Origin: Epiperipatus broadwayi
Lineage: Eukaryota > Onychophora > Udeonychophora > Euonychophora > Peripatidae
Length of the DNA stretch: 64,000 nt
Assembly: GCA_028023455.1 (NCBI GenBank)
Contig: JAQFVV010006337.1
Location: 638,001 to 702,000 of the forward strand
Direction of reading: 5' to 3'
A program made the translations under genes and the position numbers. Position 1 is the stretch's first letter. Every line of letters begins with the position of its first letter. This document shows, piece by piece, positions 28,816-49,968 of this stretch. The notes beneath the pieces are model-generated. The model made no database searches, was not told the origin of the DNA, and saw only the letters and a program-made list of their open reading frames with translations.

Positions 28816-31051
28816 AAAGAATGAAAAGTAATATGAAGAAAACAATTTTGAAATGAAAAAATTAAATATATTGATATAAAAACAAAAAAACACTAGAAAA
28901 CTTGTTATTAATAAAGAAAACTGAGTGGAATTTTAGGTGGTTAGTTACTTCAGAGGAGGGGGTATCTGAAAAATAAGATCGTTATAAATGGCCTAAATAA
29001 CTGGAACAACCCACAAAAAACTTTTATAAACAAGTTCTGAGTGACAGGGAACTTGGAGTAGGAGAAATATTTATGAATCTAAGAGGGAATGTTCTTCAAA
29101 TTTAACATTATTTTAATCTATTTTAATTACTAATCTGTAAAGATATTTATATATGAAAAGAAAATGACTTCACAATAACCTAATGATACTTTTAAGATAT
29201 GGCAAAAAATTATTATAAACTTGATAATCAACTTTCTCCATTTCACAGAAATTCTTAGTATATACATAAATATTATTTTTAAAAAAGTAGAGAGTTATTA
29301 ATTTTATATATATTTAAATTTTATACTTGTTAAATAAAAGAAATATTTACCAACATTCATTATCAATTTAAAAAATGCTTAAAAATTAATTTTATTTTCT
29401 CATTTTAAAAATTTATGTTTGTTTATTTATTTGTTTGTTTTAAAATTATTTACAAGTTTCCTTTTTTTTTTTTTTACTTAACGTTGTAAAACACCAACAA
29501 TATTTTTAAAAATCCTTTTGAGTAAAATGTCACATGGCATCAATACAATTTAATAATCTTAAGAATTTTTTTCCTCATTAAAACAGTTGACTATTAAATC
29601 AACATTAAGAAAAAGTACAAAATGAGAATGGACTGAAAAATATTTTTTAAATAATATTCTACATGTTTCATCCTGAGAACTTCAATTCACTAAGGAAATA
29701 TGTGACTATTGAGACAACAACACATGGCAAAAAAAAATATTTGATGTAATACAAAATATGGGTAAATATATGGTATGTATGTTATTTTGTTCAAAAAATA
29801 CAATTTGATTATTGAAATAGAAATCTGTCATAATCAATTTATTTTACTACTTTAGGTTTTAATGATTTCTGGTCTTTGCTGCATTCATAAAATAAGACAT
29901 TTATTAAACATATAATCAAAAAAGTTAGTTGTTTAATTGAAAAAGTGTTTTAGAATCTTTTAACAGTTGAATGACAAAAAAAAATTAAATTTTAACTTAA
30001 AAAATGGGGAACCTTATATAATATAATTAATCATGTTTACACACCAAGATGTGTAACGCATTTCTAAATGAAAATCTATCACATAGTAAACTATCTTTCA
30101 ATATAAAAAGTCTTATCATATTATATATCTATTTCAGGTAAGAGTATATCGTCATCATGAGCTAGAAGCTTAAAATTAATAAATTCCACACAAGAGAATT
30201 TGCTCTTATTTTATTGTTTAATGAGCCACAAATATAAATAGTGATTAGGCTACTAGTGTGACATTATATACATATCACATGTCCTAGAGATAATTTACAT
30301 CAGCATTATAACACTCTGTATAGTAATAAATTTTACACTGTTTGCATATATATACATGCATAAAGTGATCCAAAAAGCATGAAGTATTTGACGATTTGTA
30401 ATTGTTTAAATTTTTATAAAATAATTCATAAAAAATCATTCAAAAATGATAAAGTATTGTTTTATCAATTATTGCTGCAGAAGATTTTACTTTAAAAATT
30501 CTTTGTGGGCTTAAAATGTTATTATTTTTAAATTCTTTTATCGCTTTTGAGCCACTCTGTAAATTTATGAGAGTGTATATCCGTGTAGAATAATTACTGA
30601 TTGCATACTAAAAAATAAAAAGTGTAATATTTTAATTTAGTTTATATTACATGCAAAAAATTATAGAAAAATATTGAAATAATATTTTACCTGGCCTATT
30701 AGTAGTTCTATGTAGTTTGGCACAATCATAAAATAGTATAATCAACAATAAATAAATGTTTAAAGAAATCTTGATAAATTGAATGAAATAGCTGTGCAAA
30801 ATTGGCATGCGCAAACATAATAAGACATTTAGACCAACTAATCATATAATCATTTATTAAAGTCAGACGCCAGGTACATAAACTTATCGAAACTTAATTC
30901 ATATTTCTGGTGCTTAATCATCATATGACACAAACAATTAATAATTCTTTAAATAATAGTGATAGATGATATATATATATATATGTGTGTGTGTGTGTAA
31001 TAATATGATTTGATGTCTGTATATATATATAGAAGTGAATAGATATGCGCT
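28816..31051. other. AT-rich DNA with a TA/TG microsatellite
   Basis: No gene seen. A TA tract passes into TG repeats at about 30968-30998, just left of the LTR-like repeat that starts near 31052, with a second short TA tract at about 31020-31030. Confidence 0.5.
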
Positions 31052-32490
31052 TGATACATATATAATTTAACAAATTCGTTAGGAATTTTTAAATTAACGA
31101 TTTTACAACAATTTTATGAGACGAAAAGTAAGTAATTTAAAACAAAATATTTTATTAATTAACAATTATGAAGTTACTAGAAATGATATTTTTATACAAA
31201 TAATTAAATTCTAGATAAACAGATCGGTTAATTAGGAAATACATATCGTACGCTGTTAATTAAAACATTATCTTTTAATTTGTTATAATCTCTTTTCAAA
31301 GCTATTTTTTGTAAAGTGTATAATTGGTCGGTAAATCATGGATTACAATGAAGTATAGGAAAAATCTGCAACCAGTGTATGGATCTATGAAATCGAAAGA
31401 CAATGAAAACTGATATTGGGTAGCTCAGTGAATTATATATAAGTGTCTCTCAGAATATCATTGATTGTGCATGATTATGATTATGCTGATATTTATGATT
31501 AATTCTTTATTATTATTCATTCGTTTATCCTTTCTTGACTGTCAGAAGCAATATTAAATTATACTGACAGAGAAAGCCTCATCTACTCCACTCTGGCCAA
31601 GCTGGCAGAGTGTGAGCTTAGTTTTAGTATGAAGTAGGGAAGTTTTCAAGATGTATTGAACAATCATTACATTGGCTATTGTGTCAAATTATATTCAAAC
31701 TGTATGCCACATAACTTTAAAAGAGTCTATAACTTAATAAGAGACCAGCCATTATTCAGCAAGAGAAAAATGTCAGATGCTTCCCAGTAAATAAAATAAA
31801 CTGGGTCAATAAGCAAGAATGATCTCAAAAGCTTCACTGAATACCAGCAAACATTGCTATGTTATATTTACTTTGCCACAAAAAATCTACAGGTACCTGT
31901 ATTCAGAACATGAACTACTTCAGATAAAAAGGGTAATTTGTATGAACTTTAATTATATATTAATATGACTTTATTTCACTAACATTAGTTATTTAATCTT
32001 CTATATCTGTATATTTCATTTCCACTGAAATTTTGTCATGATTTATTTTATGTAAATATATCATCATTACTATCATTGTCAACCATTATCAATAGACTGC
32101 AGGATGAAGATCTCTCCAATTTCAATCCATTTTCTCCAATCTTTAGCCTCTCTTCTCCACATCATCCTTGCACCCTTTCTTATTTCATCTATCCATCTCA
32201 TATGTGGTCTCTTTATAATAGACATAAATATAGATATATGTTTAGAATCAGAATAATGATGGATTGCTTAATTTTATTAGACATGCCATGGTTCAATCAG
32301 TGTAACATTAAAAGAAATATTTATAACAACACAACTGAACAATTATTGCAAACCCCCAACATTTGCTAAAAGTTTCTTTAGTATTGTTTTGTTAATGATT
32401 TTAAAATAAGAGTTAATAATGGTCATTTCCAACAACCAGCAATATATTAAAAGTTAAAATGACAGTTTGACCATTGATGTAAATAATGCA
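31052..32490 (+). repeat. Left LTR-like direct repeat of an old LTR element
   Basis: This segment aligns in the same orientation with 38397-39709 along its whole length. Shared blocks include TATAATTTAACAAATTC, AATTCTAGATAAACAGAT, CCACTCTGGCCAA and ATTATTCAGCAAGAGAAA. Both copies can be started at a TG (31052, 38397). The right copy keeps a TATAAATAG box where this one has TTATATATAAG (about 31434). Divergence is large (around a fifth by eye), so the pair is old. A nested RTE fragment of about 165 bp accounts for most of the extra length. A primer-binding site after it was not found, so the LTR call is an inference from the paired repeats and the gag remnant between them. Confidence 0.6.
32062..32230 (-). 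pseudogene. RTE-type LINE 3' end nested in the LTR-like repeat
   Basis: The minus strand reads without interruption from 32210 to a TGA at 32079-32081: RPHMRWIDEIRKGARMMWRR followed by EAKDWRKWIEIGEIFILQ and SIDNG-stop. This is the signature C-terminus of RTE-clade proteins (RW.DDI...W...A.DR..W...GEAF..QW), with the last 43 residues apparently intact. It is followed by a short ATGATAGTAATGATGATA-like tail, as in RTE elements with simple-repeat 3' ends. The paired repeat at 38397-39709 lacks this segment, which shows insertion after the two repeats were formed. It is a strongly 5'-truncated copy. Confidence 0.85.
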
Positions 32491-32709
32491 GATTAATGAC
32501 GTCCTGATAAAATAAAATGCTACATAAATAGATTAAATAAATTAACAAAGACTGTTTTTTTTAGTTATAAAAATTTACTTTTTTTAATCAAAATACCTCA
32601 CAGGTCTGGGATAGGCAGACATGGGAAAGGATATTTGTGTTAAATTTTCTTGAGATAATGTAGTATTATTTTAGATTGTTTTGTATATATAAAATTTTAT
32701 TGTCCAAAA

Positions 32710-32955
32710 ATGAGTGTGATGCAGATGCATTTTCCTAAGTTTCAATAATATTTATCTGGTAGATGCCCATTCCTATTGTATATATGTATTATATAAATTC
32801 TTTGATTTTTTTTATAAATAAGTGTAATGCAGATGTTGTTCCTGTCACTTACACTTCGTATTATTATCATTATTTCCCAGATAGATGCCCATTCCTACCA
32901 GTTAGTTCATAAGTTTCAGTCACTAATACCAGGTAGATGTGTAATTCCTACCCAG
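32710..32955. repeat. Imperfect tandem repeat with TAGATGCCCATTCCTA motif
   Basis: GTAGATGCCCATTCCTATTG (about 32759), ATAGATGCCCATTCCTACCA (about 32881) and GTAGATGTGTAATTCCTACC (about 32933) are three related units. The first two are each preceded by AGTGTRATGCAGATG (32712, 32821), giving a period near 110-120 bp. Non-coding. Confidence 0.6.
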
Positions 32956-34145
32956 GCATTTGGTGATTTTATTTTTATGTTAGTAAAACATTAAAGAGCA
33001 TCTGGCTTATGTGATATTTTGTTGCCCTTATTCGACTTGCTTAGTATTAATTTTCCAAGCACTACAGAACTGAAAGGATTCGTGCTAATTTAGTTTTTCA
33101 AATAGTATAGATTATTAAATGATTTCTAACATATTTTAAAAACTTATAAGATGAATGCTTCTTAAAACTGGGTGTTATTAACAAATATTAGTAGTTACAG
33201 TTAGTCTGTGTAGCAAATCTAGATCTATCCAGGGACTATTAAGATGCATAGGGCCATATATTGTCTGTGTATAATGAGGCAATGAATATCTAATCATATT
33301 AATTTTTCATCAAACTAGCTAACACAAGTAAACAATATATCATTAAGTTTTGTTAATTTAAAATCAATCTTGGGTAAAAGATTAATAGTCTAATGTTTCC
33401 CTGAGGATTTCTGTCAATTGTGTTATTGTTTGTTTTGTAATTGTGTATATACGTAAATAATTCTTAATGTTTCATTATTCAAGTGTTTATATTTTTTTAC
33501 ATAAGTGACCCACCAACGTGGAACTTGATGTATAACCACATACCCTGAGATTAAAAGTTCAATTTCAATTGCACATGCTGGACAAATTTTAATCCTACAA
33601 AAATAAATAAGTTTGTTTTTGTTTAACATATTAAAGTGAAGAGGGGGAGATTTTTTTGTTATTAAAGGAGCAATAAGTAATGTAGGTTGATTTTAAATTC
33701 ATTTAGAATTACTGATTGATTGCAAAAAAGAATACTAAATAGATTTGATAATGAGATAAAATAGTATATACACATTGAAGCAGTCGGATCTGAGTTCGAT
33801 CCTAGCTTCATGACATCTAGCCATAAGCCCACTTCAAACTCTAGTACTAACCTTAAATTTCCGATGCAATGGGGCTTTATACATTCAATCCATGCTAATT
33901 TCCATAAAGAATAACTTATTTCATAAATGTGTATTCAAATAACTAGTTTCAGATTTAAATTGATTAATTTTATTAATAAATTCATGATATAATTATTCAT
34001 GAATTTATATGTATTATAACTGCGTGGATTGTGCATATATATTTGTAAATATTTAAATATATATAATTGTTTGAAAGTTTCATTGCATTGGGAATGTTTG
34101 ATTTTATTTTTAAATAATTTGTTAAAGTTTTATTGATTAAAAGCT

Positions 34146-34325
34146 ACATTCTTTCGATAAGCTTTCAGATTTTCCCTTTCCAAAAACAACAGTTAAAGTT
34201 TTATTAATTAGAAAAAAAATAAGGATTTCCTAATTAAAATCATTTTCTGATTTTAAGAATTCATTTTCTAATTAGAAAATGAATTCAAGTTAATGAGTTT
34301 GAAAGCCTTATCGAAGGAATGTATC
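34146..34325. mobile_element. Hairpin element with a perfect 30-bp palindrome
   Basis: Outer arms ACATTCTTTCGATAAGCTTT (34146) and the inverse AAAGCCTTATCGAAGGAATG (about 34311) bracket the segment. Inside it, 34257-34286 is a perfect 30-bp palindrome with core TTCTAATTAGAA flanked by GAATTC at each end. No ORF. The outer motif CTTTCGATAAG also ends the hairpin at 7157-7325, so a small MITE-like family is plausible. Confidence 0.65.
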
Positions 34326-34914
34326 TAAAAACAACCAGTAAATCTAAAAACATTGATAATGAAAGAAGTGCTAGCCTGAAGACATCAGAGGACAGATATA
34401 TAGCTCTGAAAAGTTGGGAGAAAAGAAAAAACATCTTTGTTGCAGAAAAGTGCCAGTAAACTATGTGCTGTTCAAAATCATGAATTCAAAAATTGTTCCT
34501 ATCATGATAAGGGGCTAAACATCAGGAATCTGGCTATTGTTCCTGAAGTCCCCTAAAAATCTTCAATGAAGCTGCTAAATTCTTTCCGGACAAATCAGGC
34601 TGCCAAAATCAAATAAAATGCTGTTCAAGTAATCAATCAAATGGTGCCTACGTTTTTTACCAACTCGGACGTGTAACCTAAGGATCCAGCCCGGAAGAAA
34701 TGGGTAATATATTTCCATAAATTTCTGGCCAGTTCCGAACTTTATTTTACACTCCCTTTTAGAGCTCTTTTATTCTTTAATGTAACAATCTTTATAAAAC
34801 CTTTTATTCATGCTACTGTAAATTTATATCGTAATTTTCTCAATCTCTAGTCTTTAAACTTTCTCTTTTCTTACTTGGCGGTTCATTTACTATATTATAT
34901 ATATATTTATCGTG

Positions 34915-35125
34915 TGATTTATTAATGTCATTTATTTTTAATTATATGCCAATAATCTTTCGACTCGATGATCTCCTTTGTTTCCTTTGCCTTGTGCAAA
35001 TAGTAATATATTAATTCTAATAGTAATTCTCACCCATTAGAACTAAATTTACAGTTCTATCAATTATCGAGTCGAAAGAAATTATTAAATGTGTGTTATT
35101 TTTATAATTGGCTAATAATAAATTA
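34915..35125. mobile_element. MITE-like segment with short inverted ends
   Basis: AATCTTTCGACTCGATGAT (about 34959) faces its inverse ATTATCGAGTCGAAAGAAAT (about 35064) across roughly 85 bp. Weaker inverse similarity extends outward by about 40 bp on each side. It is small, AT-rich and non-coding. Confidence 0.5.
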
Positions 35126-35349
35126 TTAGCTCCATTTTTAATCTATGCCCCAGCTATTTTTTGTATTCACCAATATGTATTTATTCATATATAATCTTAA
35201 AATGTTTTTATTGCAAAAAGGGCCGATAAAGGATTAAATATATTTTAATTCAACTTTGTTATTTTCTATTAAGATTCAGGAAGGGCACGATGATTGGGGC
35301 ATAATTAATATGATTTTACAAATACTTTAAAATAGTTTTCATTAAAAGC

Positions 35350-35700
35350 TCATTTGACTTTAATTAATTTGATCAAGTCATCACATAGAGCATTCTATAG
35401 GGGTTTTAGTATTCAAACAATGACTATCAAGTCACCATCTTCGAATGTTGCTGATGTAGGGCAATCTTCCGCTCCGTTAGGCTGGTCGGTGATCATATTT
35501 CTGTTATTTAAATTATCGAGGAAGAAAGCTCTTCCTCTCCTGTTCATATTAGTCAAAGGGCATAAGACTTGTCAGACGCAAGCCGCCATAGGACTTCGAT
35601 TATCGACTAGCCATCGTCTTTCAATTTCACTTTATAGCTCATAATTCGTCAGCACCGTTACCTCTCTGTTCCAGTAAAGCCCGCTCTGATGCTCATAATT
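35350..35700. other. Protein-like patch open on both strands, unrecognised
   Basis: This stretch is much less AT-rich than its surroundings. The plus strand has a 96-codon open frame (35354-35644). The minus strand reads NYEHQSGLYWNREVTVLTNY and EIERRWLVDNRSPMAACV, then NMNRRGRAFFLDNLNNRN and GAEDCPTSATFEDGDLI, with two internal stops, ending near 35421. The minus-strand text looks more like a real protein. I do not recognise either. It could be a decayed exon, a captured host fragment or part of a mobile element. Confidence 0.3.
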
Positions 35701-36615
35701 CATGATGAAGTGATTTAAATTAAAGTCCAACAAATTCTCCGTTTTATCTCAAAATAAGTTTTCTAATAAAAATTAAAGTTATGCCCTAAAATACGTATCT
35801 TGCTCTTCATGAATGGATTTGCGAATGTGAAAATAAATATCACATTCTTTCGTATAAAATTAGAGTAAAAATTTCCTTTACTAATGAATACCTTTATCTG
35901 CCTTTATTTTCTTGTTGGGGGCATAGACATAGACTTTCAAATATTGCGTAATACTTGTTGGCATATAACAAGGACCGCCACTCTTATTATTATTATAAAT
36001 TCTGTTAAAGGCTAGAGGTAATTAATATAATCATTATTTAAAATTCAAACAAAACAAATTATTATTATTAAATATTTTCTAAATACACTTGGTTTCTTAG
36101 TGCTTAATTCCTTCATAATTATTTTAATGTTAATACTCGCTGTCTGTGTTGGCAACCCGAACATATACATATGATTTGATTTAAAATTATTTTAGTCATT
36201 TATTATCAGATATTAATGTCAGTTCAGGGGTCTCTGATCCTCACCAACCATTGAGCTAGTTTCTTGGTGCATAGCACTGTGCCGTCAATTTAGATTTCTA
36301 CTAATCTGAGCTGTTGAGTTGGGTTTGAATTCAGTTTGAACTGCCTGAGTTTGAATCCGACTTTGAGTTTGGGTTTGTTGATGTGTTGGCTTCTTTTTGA
36401 CTGGTACAATATATCACATACATTGTTATGTCATTGAAGGATAAAAATAAAAATAAAATATAAAACGTATATATGTATGAGGTCATGAGGTAAAATTTTG
36501 TTTTAGCCTATATATATATATATATATATATGAGATTATTATGTACAAAAGAAGGAAATTATTTTTATTAATTATGATAGTGAATTTTCATAACATCAAT
36601 ATAAAAACAAATTAA

Positions 36616-36725
36616 TATATATATGCATGTAACATTCCCTAATATATATATATATATACAAGACCATTTTTATATATATGCATGTAACATTCCCTAATAT
36701 ATATATATATATACAAGACCATTTT
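36616..36725. repeat. Exact tandem duplication of a 55-bp unit bounded by TA tracts
   Basis: The unit ATATGCATGTAACATTCCCT followed by a TA tract and ACAAGACCATTTTT occurs twice back to back (period 55) with no obvious mismatch. The duplication is therefore recent. Confidence 0.9.
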
Positions 36726-36956
36726 TTAACTATCTGGACACTTTGGAAAGTTCAATATTAGGCATAAAGCAATATCATTGAAGGATAGAATGCAGATAGC
36801 AGGTGAATGTCTTTAGTATGGAGTCAGCAAACATTCACATAATGCATGCCAGAGTGGAATGGATCAACAAAGCATAAGTAATTAATAGTGCAAAAAAGCA
36901 GAAGTTTAAGTTATAAAATAGAGAAGTTTAGGTATTATAAAATAGATAAGTTTTTG

Positions 36957-38275
36957 TTTTGCAAGTATCCCTATTACATTTCAAAAAATCCTGAGGTTGT
37001 TGAAAAAGAAAACAAGCTCACAAAAATACAAATGGTTATGAATGTAATATTAGAAATGAAATAAAATCAGTAGAAATAAAACAATCAACAAGATTTGATG
37101 GAGAAAATGGATTACAGATGGGATAAAAGTCAGCAAACAATGATATAATAAATTAAAAAAATTAAAGCAAATCAACAAAAAATAAAACAGAATTTAATAG
37201 TAAGAATAGATTATATGAAAAAAGCAGTGGACAAATATTAGATCAAACTCAGTATGCAATGGAAGCATTAAAGAATCATTAGAGAAAAAATAGTGCAAAG
37301 TATTGAAGAATTAAAACAAGAAATAAAATCAATGAAAGAAAATATTAATGATATTAGAGAAGATATTATGTCAGAATATGAATTAATAGATAAGATGGAA
37401 AGGAAATAGTGTAAGCAAAAGAAGTGTTGGAGGAAAACAAAAAGACACAGGAAACCTTGCAACATCAAGTGAAATTTTAAGATGTCATAATTCACAGTGA
37501 AGAAAGACTTCATAATAAATTCAGAAATCAAACAGAAAGATTTTACAGTATGTACATCAATAGTCATGATATGGAGAGAACAGAAAACAAATTAGTGGAA
37601 CATGTGCTAAGAAGGCCTTGAACAAAGAATAGAAGCAATTGAAATCAAGCATTGCTATTCCAAGAATAATGAAAATAACAGAAGTCAAGAATATAATGTA
37701 TATTTTTCAGAAGAAGAGATAATAAATAGAAAAGATAGGTGAGAAGATGGGACAATTAGCCAGATTATTTCTAAAAGCATTCTAAGAAGATTGGAGGGAA
37801 GCCCTTTAAGACACTGAGAAAGTATGAAAGGATTATTCCAGTTTCATAACTGGCAGAAAGATGAAAATTTCACAGTTGCCTAGAACCAGCTCTCCACTGA
37901 GCTGCAAAAGACTGGTGACACTGCATGATAATTAAACCACATTTTTCAAAATTATCAATAGTGAATATCAATTTATAAAACTGGTTTTATCTAGCCAGTC
38001 AAGGAGTATATAATTTTCATGAATTTATCCAGACTTCTTAAGAACTTATAGCAGTGGTATATTAATATGAGCCCACAGATTAAAATAGCAAAAAGAAAGA
38101 AAAAAACCACTAGATAATACTAGGAGATTAATTAACTATGGTAATACTAATAATCAAAACCCAAATGGCACATGGCATAAACCATCAAGGTCAAGAGAAT
38201 CAGATTCGAGTGAAATTATGAAAGGGACAATTAGATTGACATTTGATGGACTGGATTATGAATTGTCATAGATTA
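36957..38275 (+). pseudogene. Decayed gag-like ORF of the old LTR element
   Basis: A plus-strand frame with many stops reads KNPEVVEKENK near 36985, a heptad-like coiled-coil stretch SIEELKQEIKSMKENINDIR (about 37303-37362), and PLRH then ESMKGLFQFHNWQKDENFTV near 37803-37880. These correspond in order to KNPQIVEES, the coiled coil, and PLKHLESLSNLFHSKSL of the gag at 59281-60474. I therefore infer a related gag. The tail near 38150-38275 is basic and Asn-rich (TNNQNPNGTWHKPSRSRES). The ORF stops about 120 bp before the right LTR-like repeat, the same arrangement as in the younger element. No pol motif follows. Frameshifts and stops make it dead. Confidence 0.5.
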
Positions 38276-38396
38276 TAGACTTAAATTTTAAATATATGTC
38301 ACATTACAAATAATTTTTACTTATATATTTTTATGAATCAAGTAGAGTCTTTTTTTTATTATTGTGGTGGACAATACTGTTATGAAGCAATTCTTA

Positions 38397-39709
38397 TGTA
38401 CTCCATGTATATAATTTAACAAATTCATTAGGAAATTTTAAATTAAATATTTTACAACAATTTTACTAGACAAAAAGTATATGGACAAAATATATTAGGA
38501 CACATTAATTTTAAACTGATTTAAATAATTTAAAACAAAGTATTTTATTAATTAACAATTGCAAAGAATTTTTAATTAGATGGGTGAAAATGGCATTATT
38601 TTTATACAAATAATTAAATTCTAGATAAACAGATTGGCTGATTAGGAAATAAATATTGTATGTTTTAGTTAAAATCATATTTTTTATTTTGTTATAATTC
38701 CTTTTCAAAGCTAATTTTTATAAAGTCTATAAATTCATCAATATGTTGCAGACCACAGTCTGCAACCAATAGATGGATTTATGAAATTAAATCACAATGA
38801 AAACTGATAATGCAGCTCAATGAACTATAAATAGAGGTCTTGCATAAGATCTTGATTGTGCTTGATTATGCTTATGATTGTGCTTTCATTCTTCTTTATC
38901 ATTATTTGTTAATTCATTCTTTGTTGGCAGTCAAAAGCAGTGTTAAAATATAATGACAGAGTAGAAAAGCCGACCATTTGCTCCACTCTGGCCAAACTGG
39001 TTGAGTAAGAGCTTAGTTTCATGATGAAGTAAAAAAGTTGCTGTAGTGTAATGAACAAGCATTATATTCATCATTGTGTCCAAATTATATGCAAACTGTA
39101 TGCCATCTAACTTCAAAAACATCTATAGCTTTGGGAAAGAGGCCAGCCATTATTCAGCAAGAGAAACACAATCAGATGCTGTCCATTGAATAAAGTAAAC
39201 TGGGTCAGTCAACAAGAATGATCTCAGAAGTTTTACAGAATACCAACAAACATAAATATGTTATACCTACTGTGCCATAAAAAGTCTATGGGTACTTGAA
39301 TTCAGAACATGAACTATTACAGATAAAAAGAATCATTTGTATGAATTTTAATTACATACCAGTATAGATTTTGTTGCATTAACATTAGATATTTAATCTC
39401 CTACATCTGTATATTTCATTTCTACTGAAATTTTATGATTTATTTTACATAAAAAATATATATGTTTAGAAACCAGAATAGTGATGGATTGCTTAATTTT
39501 ATTATATATGTCTCTGTTCAATCGGCATAACATTAAATGAAATATTTATAACAAAACAACTGGACAATTATTGAAAATCCTTGCCACTTGCTGTTTATTT
39601 AGTATTATTTTTTTAATTATTTTAAAATAAGAGTCAATAATTATCATTTCTACTATCCTGCAATGTATTAAGAATTAAAATAACAATTTGACCAATGTAA
39701 ATAAATCTT
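38397..39709 (+). repeat. Right LTR-like direct repeat of the old LTR element
   Basis: Direct repeat of 31052-32490 without the RTE insertion. TATAAATAG at 38826-38834 follows CAGCTCAATGAAC and is a good core promoter candidate, as expected in the U3 of an LTR. No clear polypurine tract lies just upstream of 38397, and the outer boundary near 39709 is approximate. Confidence 0.6.
38826..38834 (+). promoter_or_regulatory. Candidate LTR TATA box
   Basis: TATAAATAG at the equivalent position of both repeat copies (the left copy is mutated). It would drive plus-strand transcription of the old LTR unit; activity today is doubtful. Confidence 0.4.
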
Positions 39710-42729
<3,020 letters not shown>

Positions 42730-43240
42730 ATTTAATTTTTGATGTTGATAGGAAGCCCTCAATTCCTAATTGATACTCCTAAGGCTAATCAAGTGTTTTT
42801 CTATTAATGTAAACCACTAAAACATCACATGATTAATTACCATTTCCTAATATTAATCCTTACCATAGGATGATAATGACTAGAGTTATTAAAAAAGACC
42901 AAAGACACCAAAATATAAAAATACTGAACTAGATTCATGTTTGTGTGATTATATAAGTAAATTAGCTTAAATTGAAAATATTATGTTTCTACTTTGGGCT
43001 TGTAGCTTTATAGTTAACTAAATATATATGTGATAGCTATTGGAAGTTGCATTAGTCCCAAAGATCTAGATACAGTGCTTTCAGCTTTAAGGTTCCTTAC
43101 TGATGAATGCCACAAACTAGAAACTAGTCTGAGCATTTTGTATGAGTAGACCATAGATAATGAATTTATGCACTAACTTTCTAGCATCCATTAATTACTA
43201 TGAATTTGCATTGGGTAACACTATAGTATGAAAAGTTTAC
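42730..43240. mobile_element. Foldback/MITE-like family, partial inverted copy
   Basis: About 42890-43240 matches the family at 23185-25528 in the opposite orientation. GTTATTAAAAAAGACCAAAG with ACACCAAAA, then TAGCTTTATAGTTAACTAA, AGATCTAGATACAGTGCTTT, GAAACTAGTCTGAG and the end ATAGTATGAAAAGTTTAC are all recognisable. The opposite terminal arm is missing. Weaker matches to the family's outer flank start near 42730. Confidence 0.6.
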
Positions 43241-43674
43241 TATTCTATTAATCTATGTAGTAATTATTTTGTCAAGAATTTAAATAAAAGTAAAAAAGAG
43301 ATTTTCTACTTTTTGAACCAAATTGATATAAGGATTCTGGCAGTTATTTATATAAATATAAAAAGGTAGAAAGTTTCATATCCTCCAATGACATCCCTAT
43401 AAGTAATAATTCATCTTTCACAGTGAGCTGTGCACATTAAATTAAATATTTTTATGAATTTAATATGATATAAATAATGACAGTTAAAAGATTATATTTA
43501 CATAAACAATAAGAGATAATTTTAACTTTGTTGTTTATAGGTGGCCATCAATTACTAAGTAGCAGTACTATGGCTAAATTACTTGTTTCTATTAACCTAT
43601 ATAATAATGCTTTGTCTTGAGTTTATAAGGAGGTAAAATGAGATATACTTCTAACCCACTGGTTATAATAAATT

Positions 43675-43678
<4 letters not shown>

Positions 43679-43711
<33 letters not shown>

Positions 43712-43736
43712 TATAACCATATATATATATAAATTT

Positions 43737-43777
<41 letters not shown>
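43679..43777. repeat. Paired TA microsatellites forming a large potential cruciform
   Basis: Two TA tracts (about 43679-43708 and 43739-43777) flank a 30-bp AT-only spacer. The whole segment is almost self-complementary. Confidence 0.9.
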
Positions 43778-49954
<6,177 letters not shown>

Positions 49955-49968
49955 AATAAATGACATTA
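49955..49968. repeat. Target-site duplication, left copy
   Basis: AATAAATGACATTA at 49955-49968 recurs at 52926-52939, at the two outer edges of the Penelope-like element. The outermost A/T bases may belong to the element, so the duplication is 10-14 bp, within the usual range for PLEs. Confidence 0.85.

Larger units (their letters stand above)
32491..36956. other. Interior of the old LTR-like unit, mostly unassigned
   Basis: If 31052-39709 is one element, this 4.5 kb would be leader or pol-derived space, but no integrase, RT or protease motif could be read on either strand. It contains short tandem repeats (32710-32955), two hairpins (34146-34325, 34915-35125), a puzzling protein-like patch (35350-35700), and TA tracts near 34900 and 36508-36531. 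Some of these are probably later insertions. Confidence 0.45.

Noticed and set aside
32076-32369. 97-codon plus-strand frame
   Set aside because: It overlaps the RTE C-terminus that reads cleanly on the minus strand; the plus frame has no motif.
33792-33802. GAGTTCGATCC resembling a tRNA B box
   Set aside because: No A box at the right distance upstream and no cloverleaf could be drawn; likely chance.
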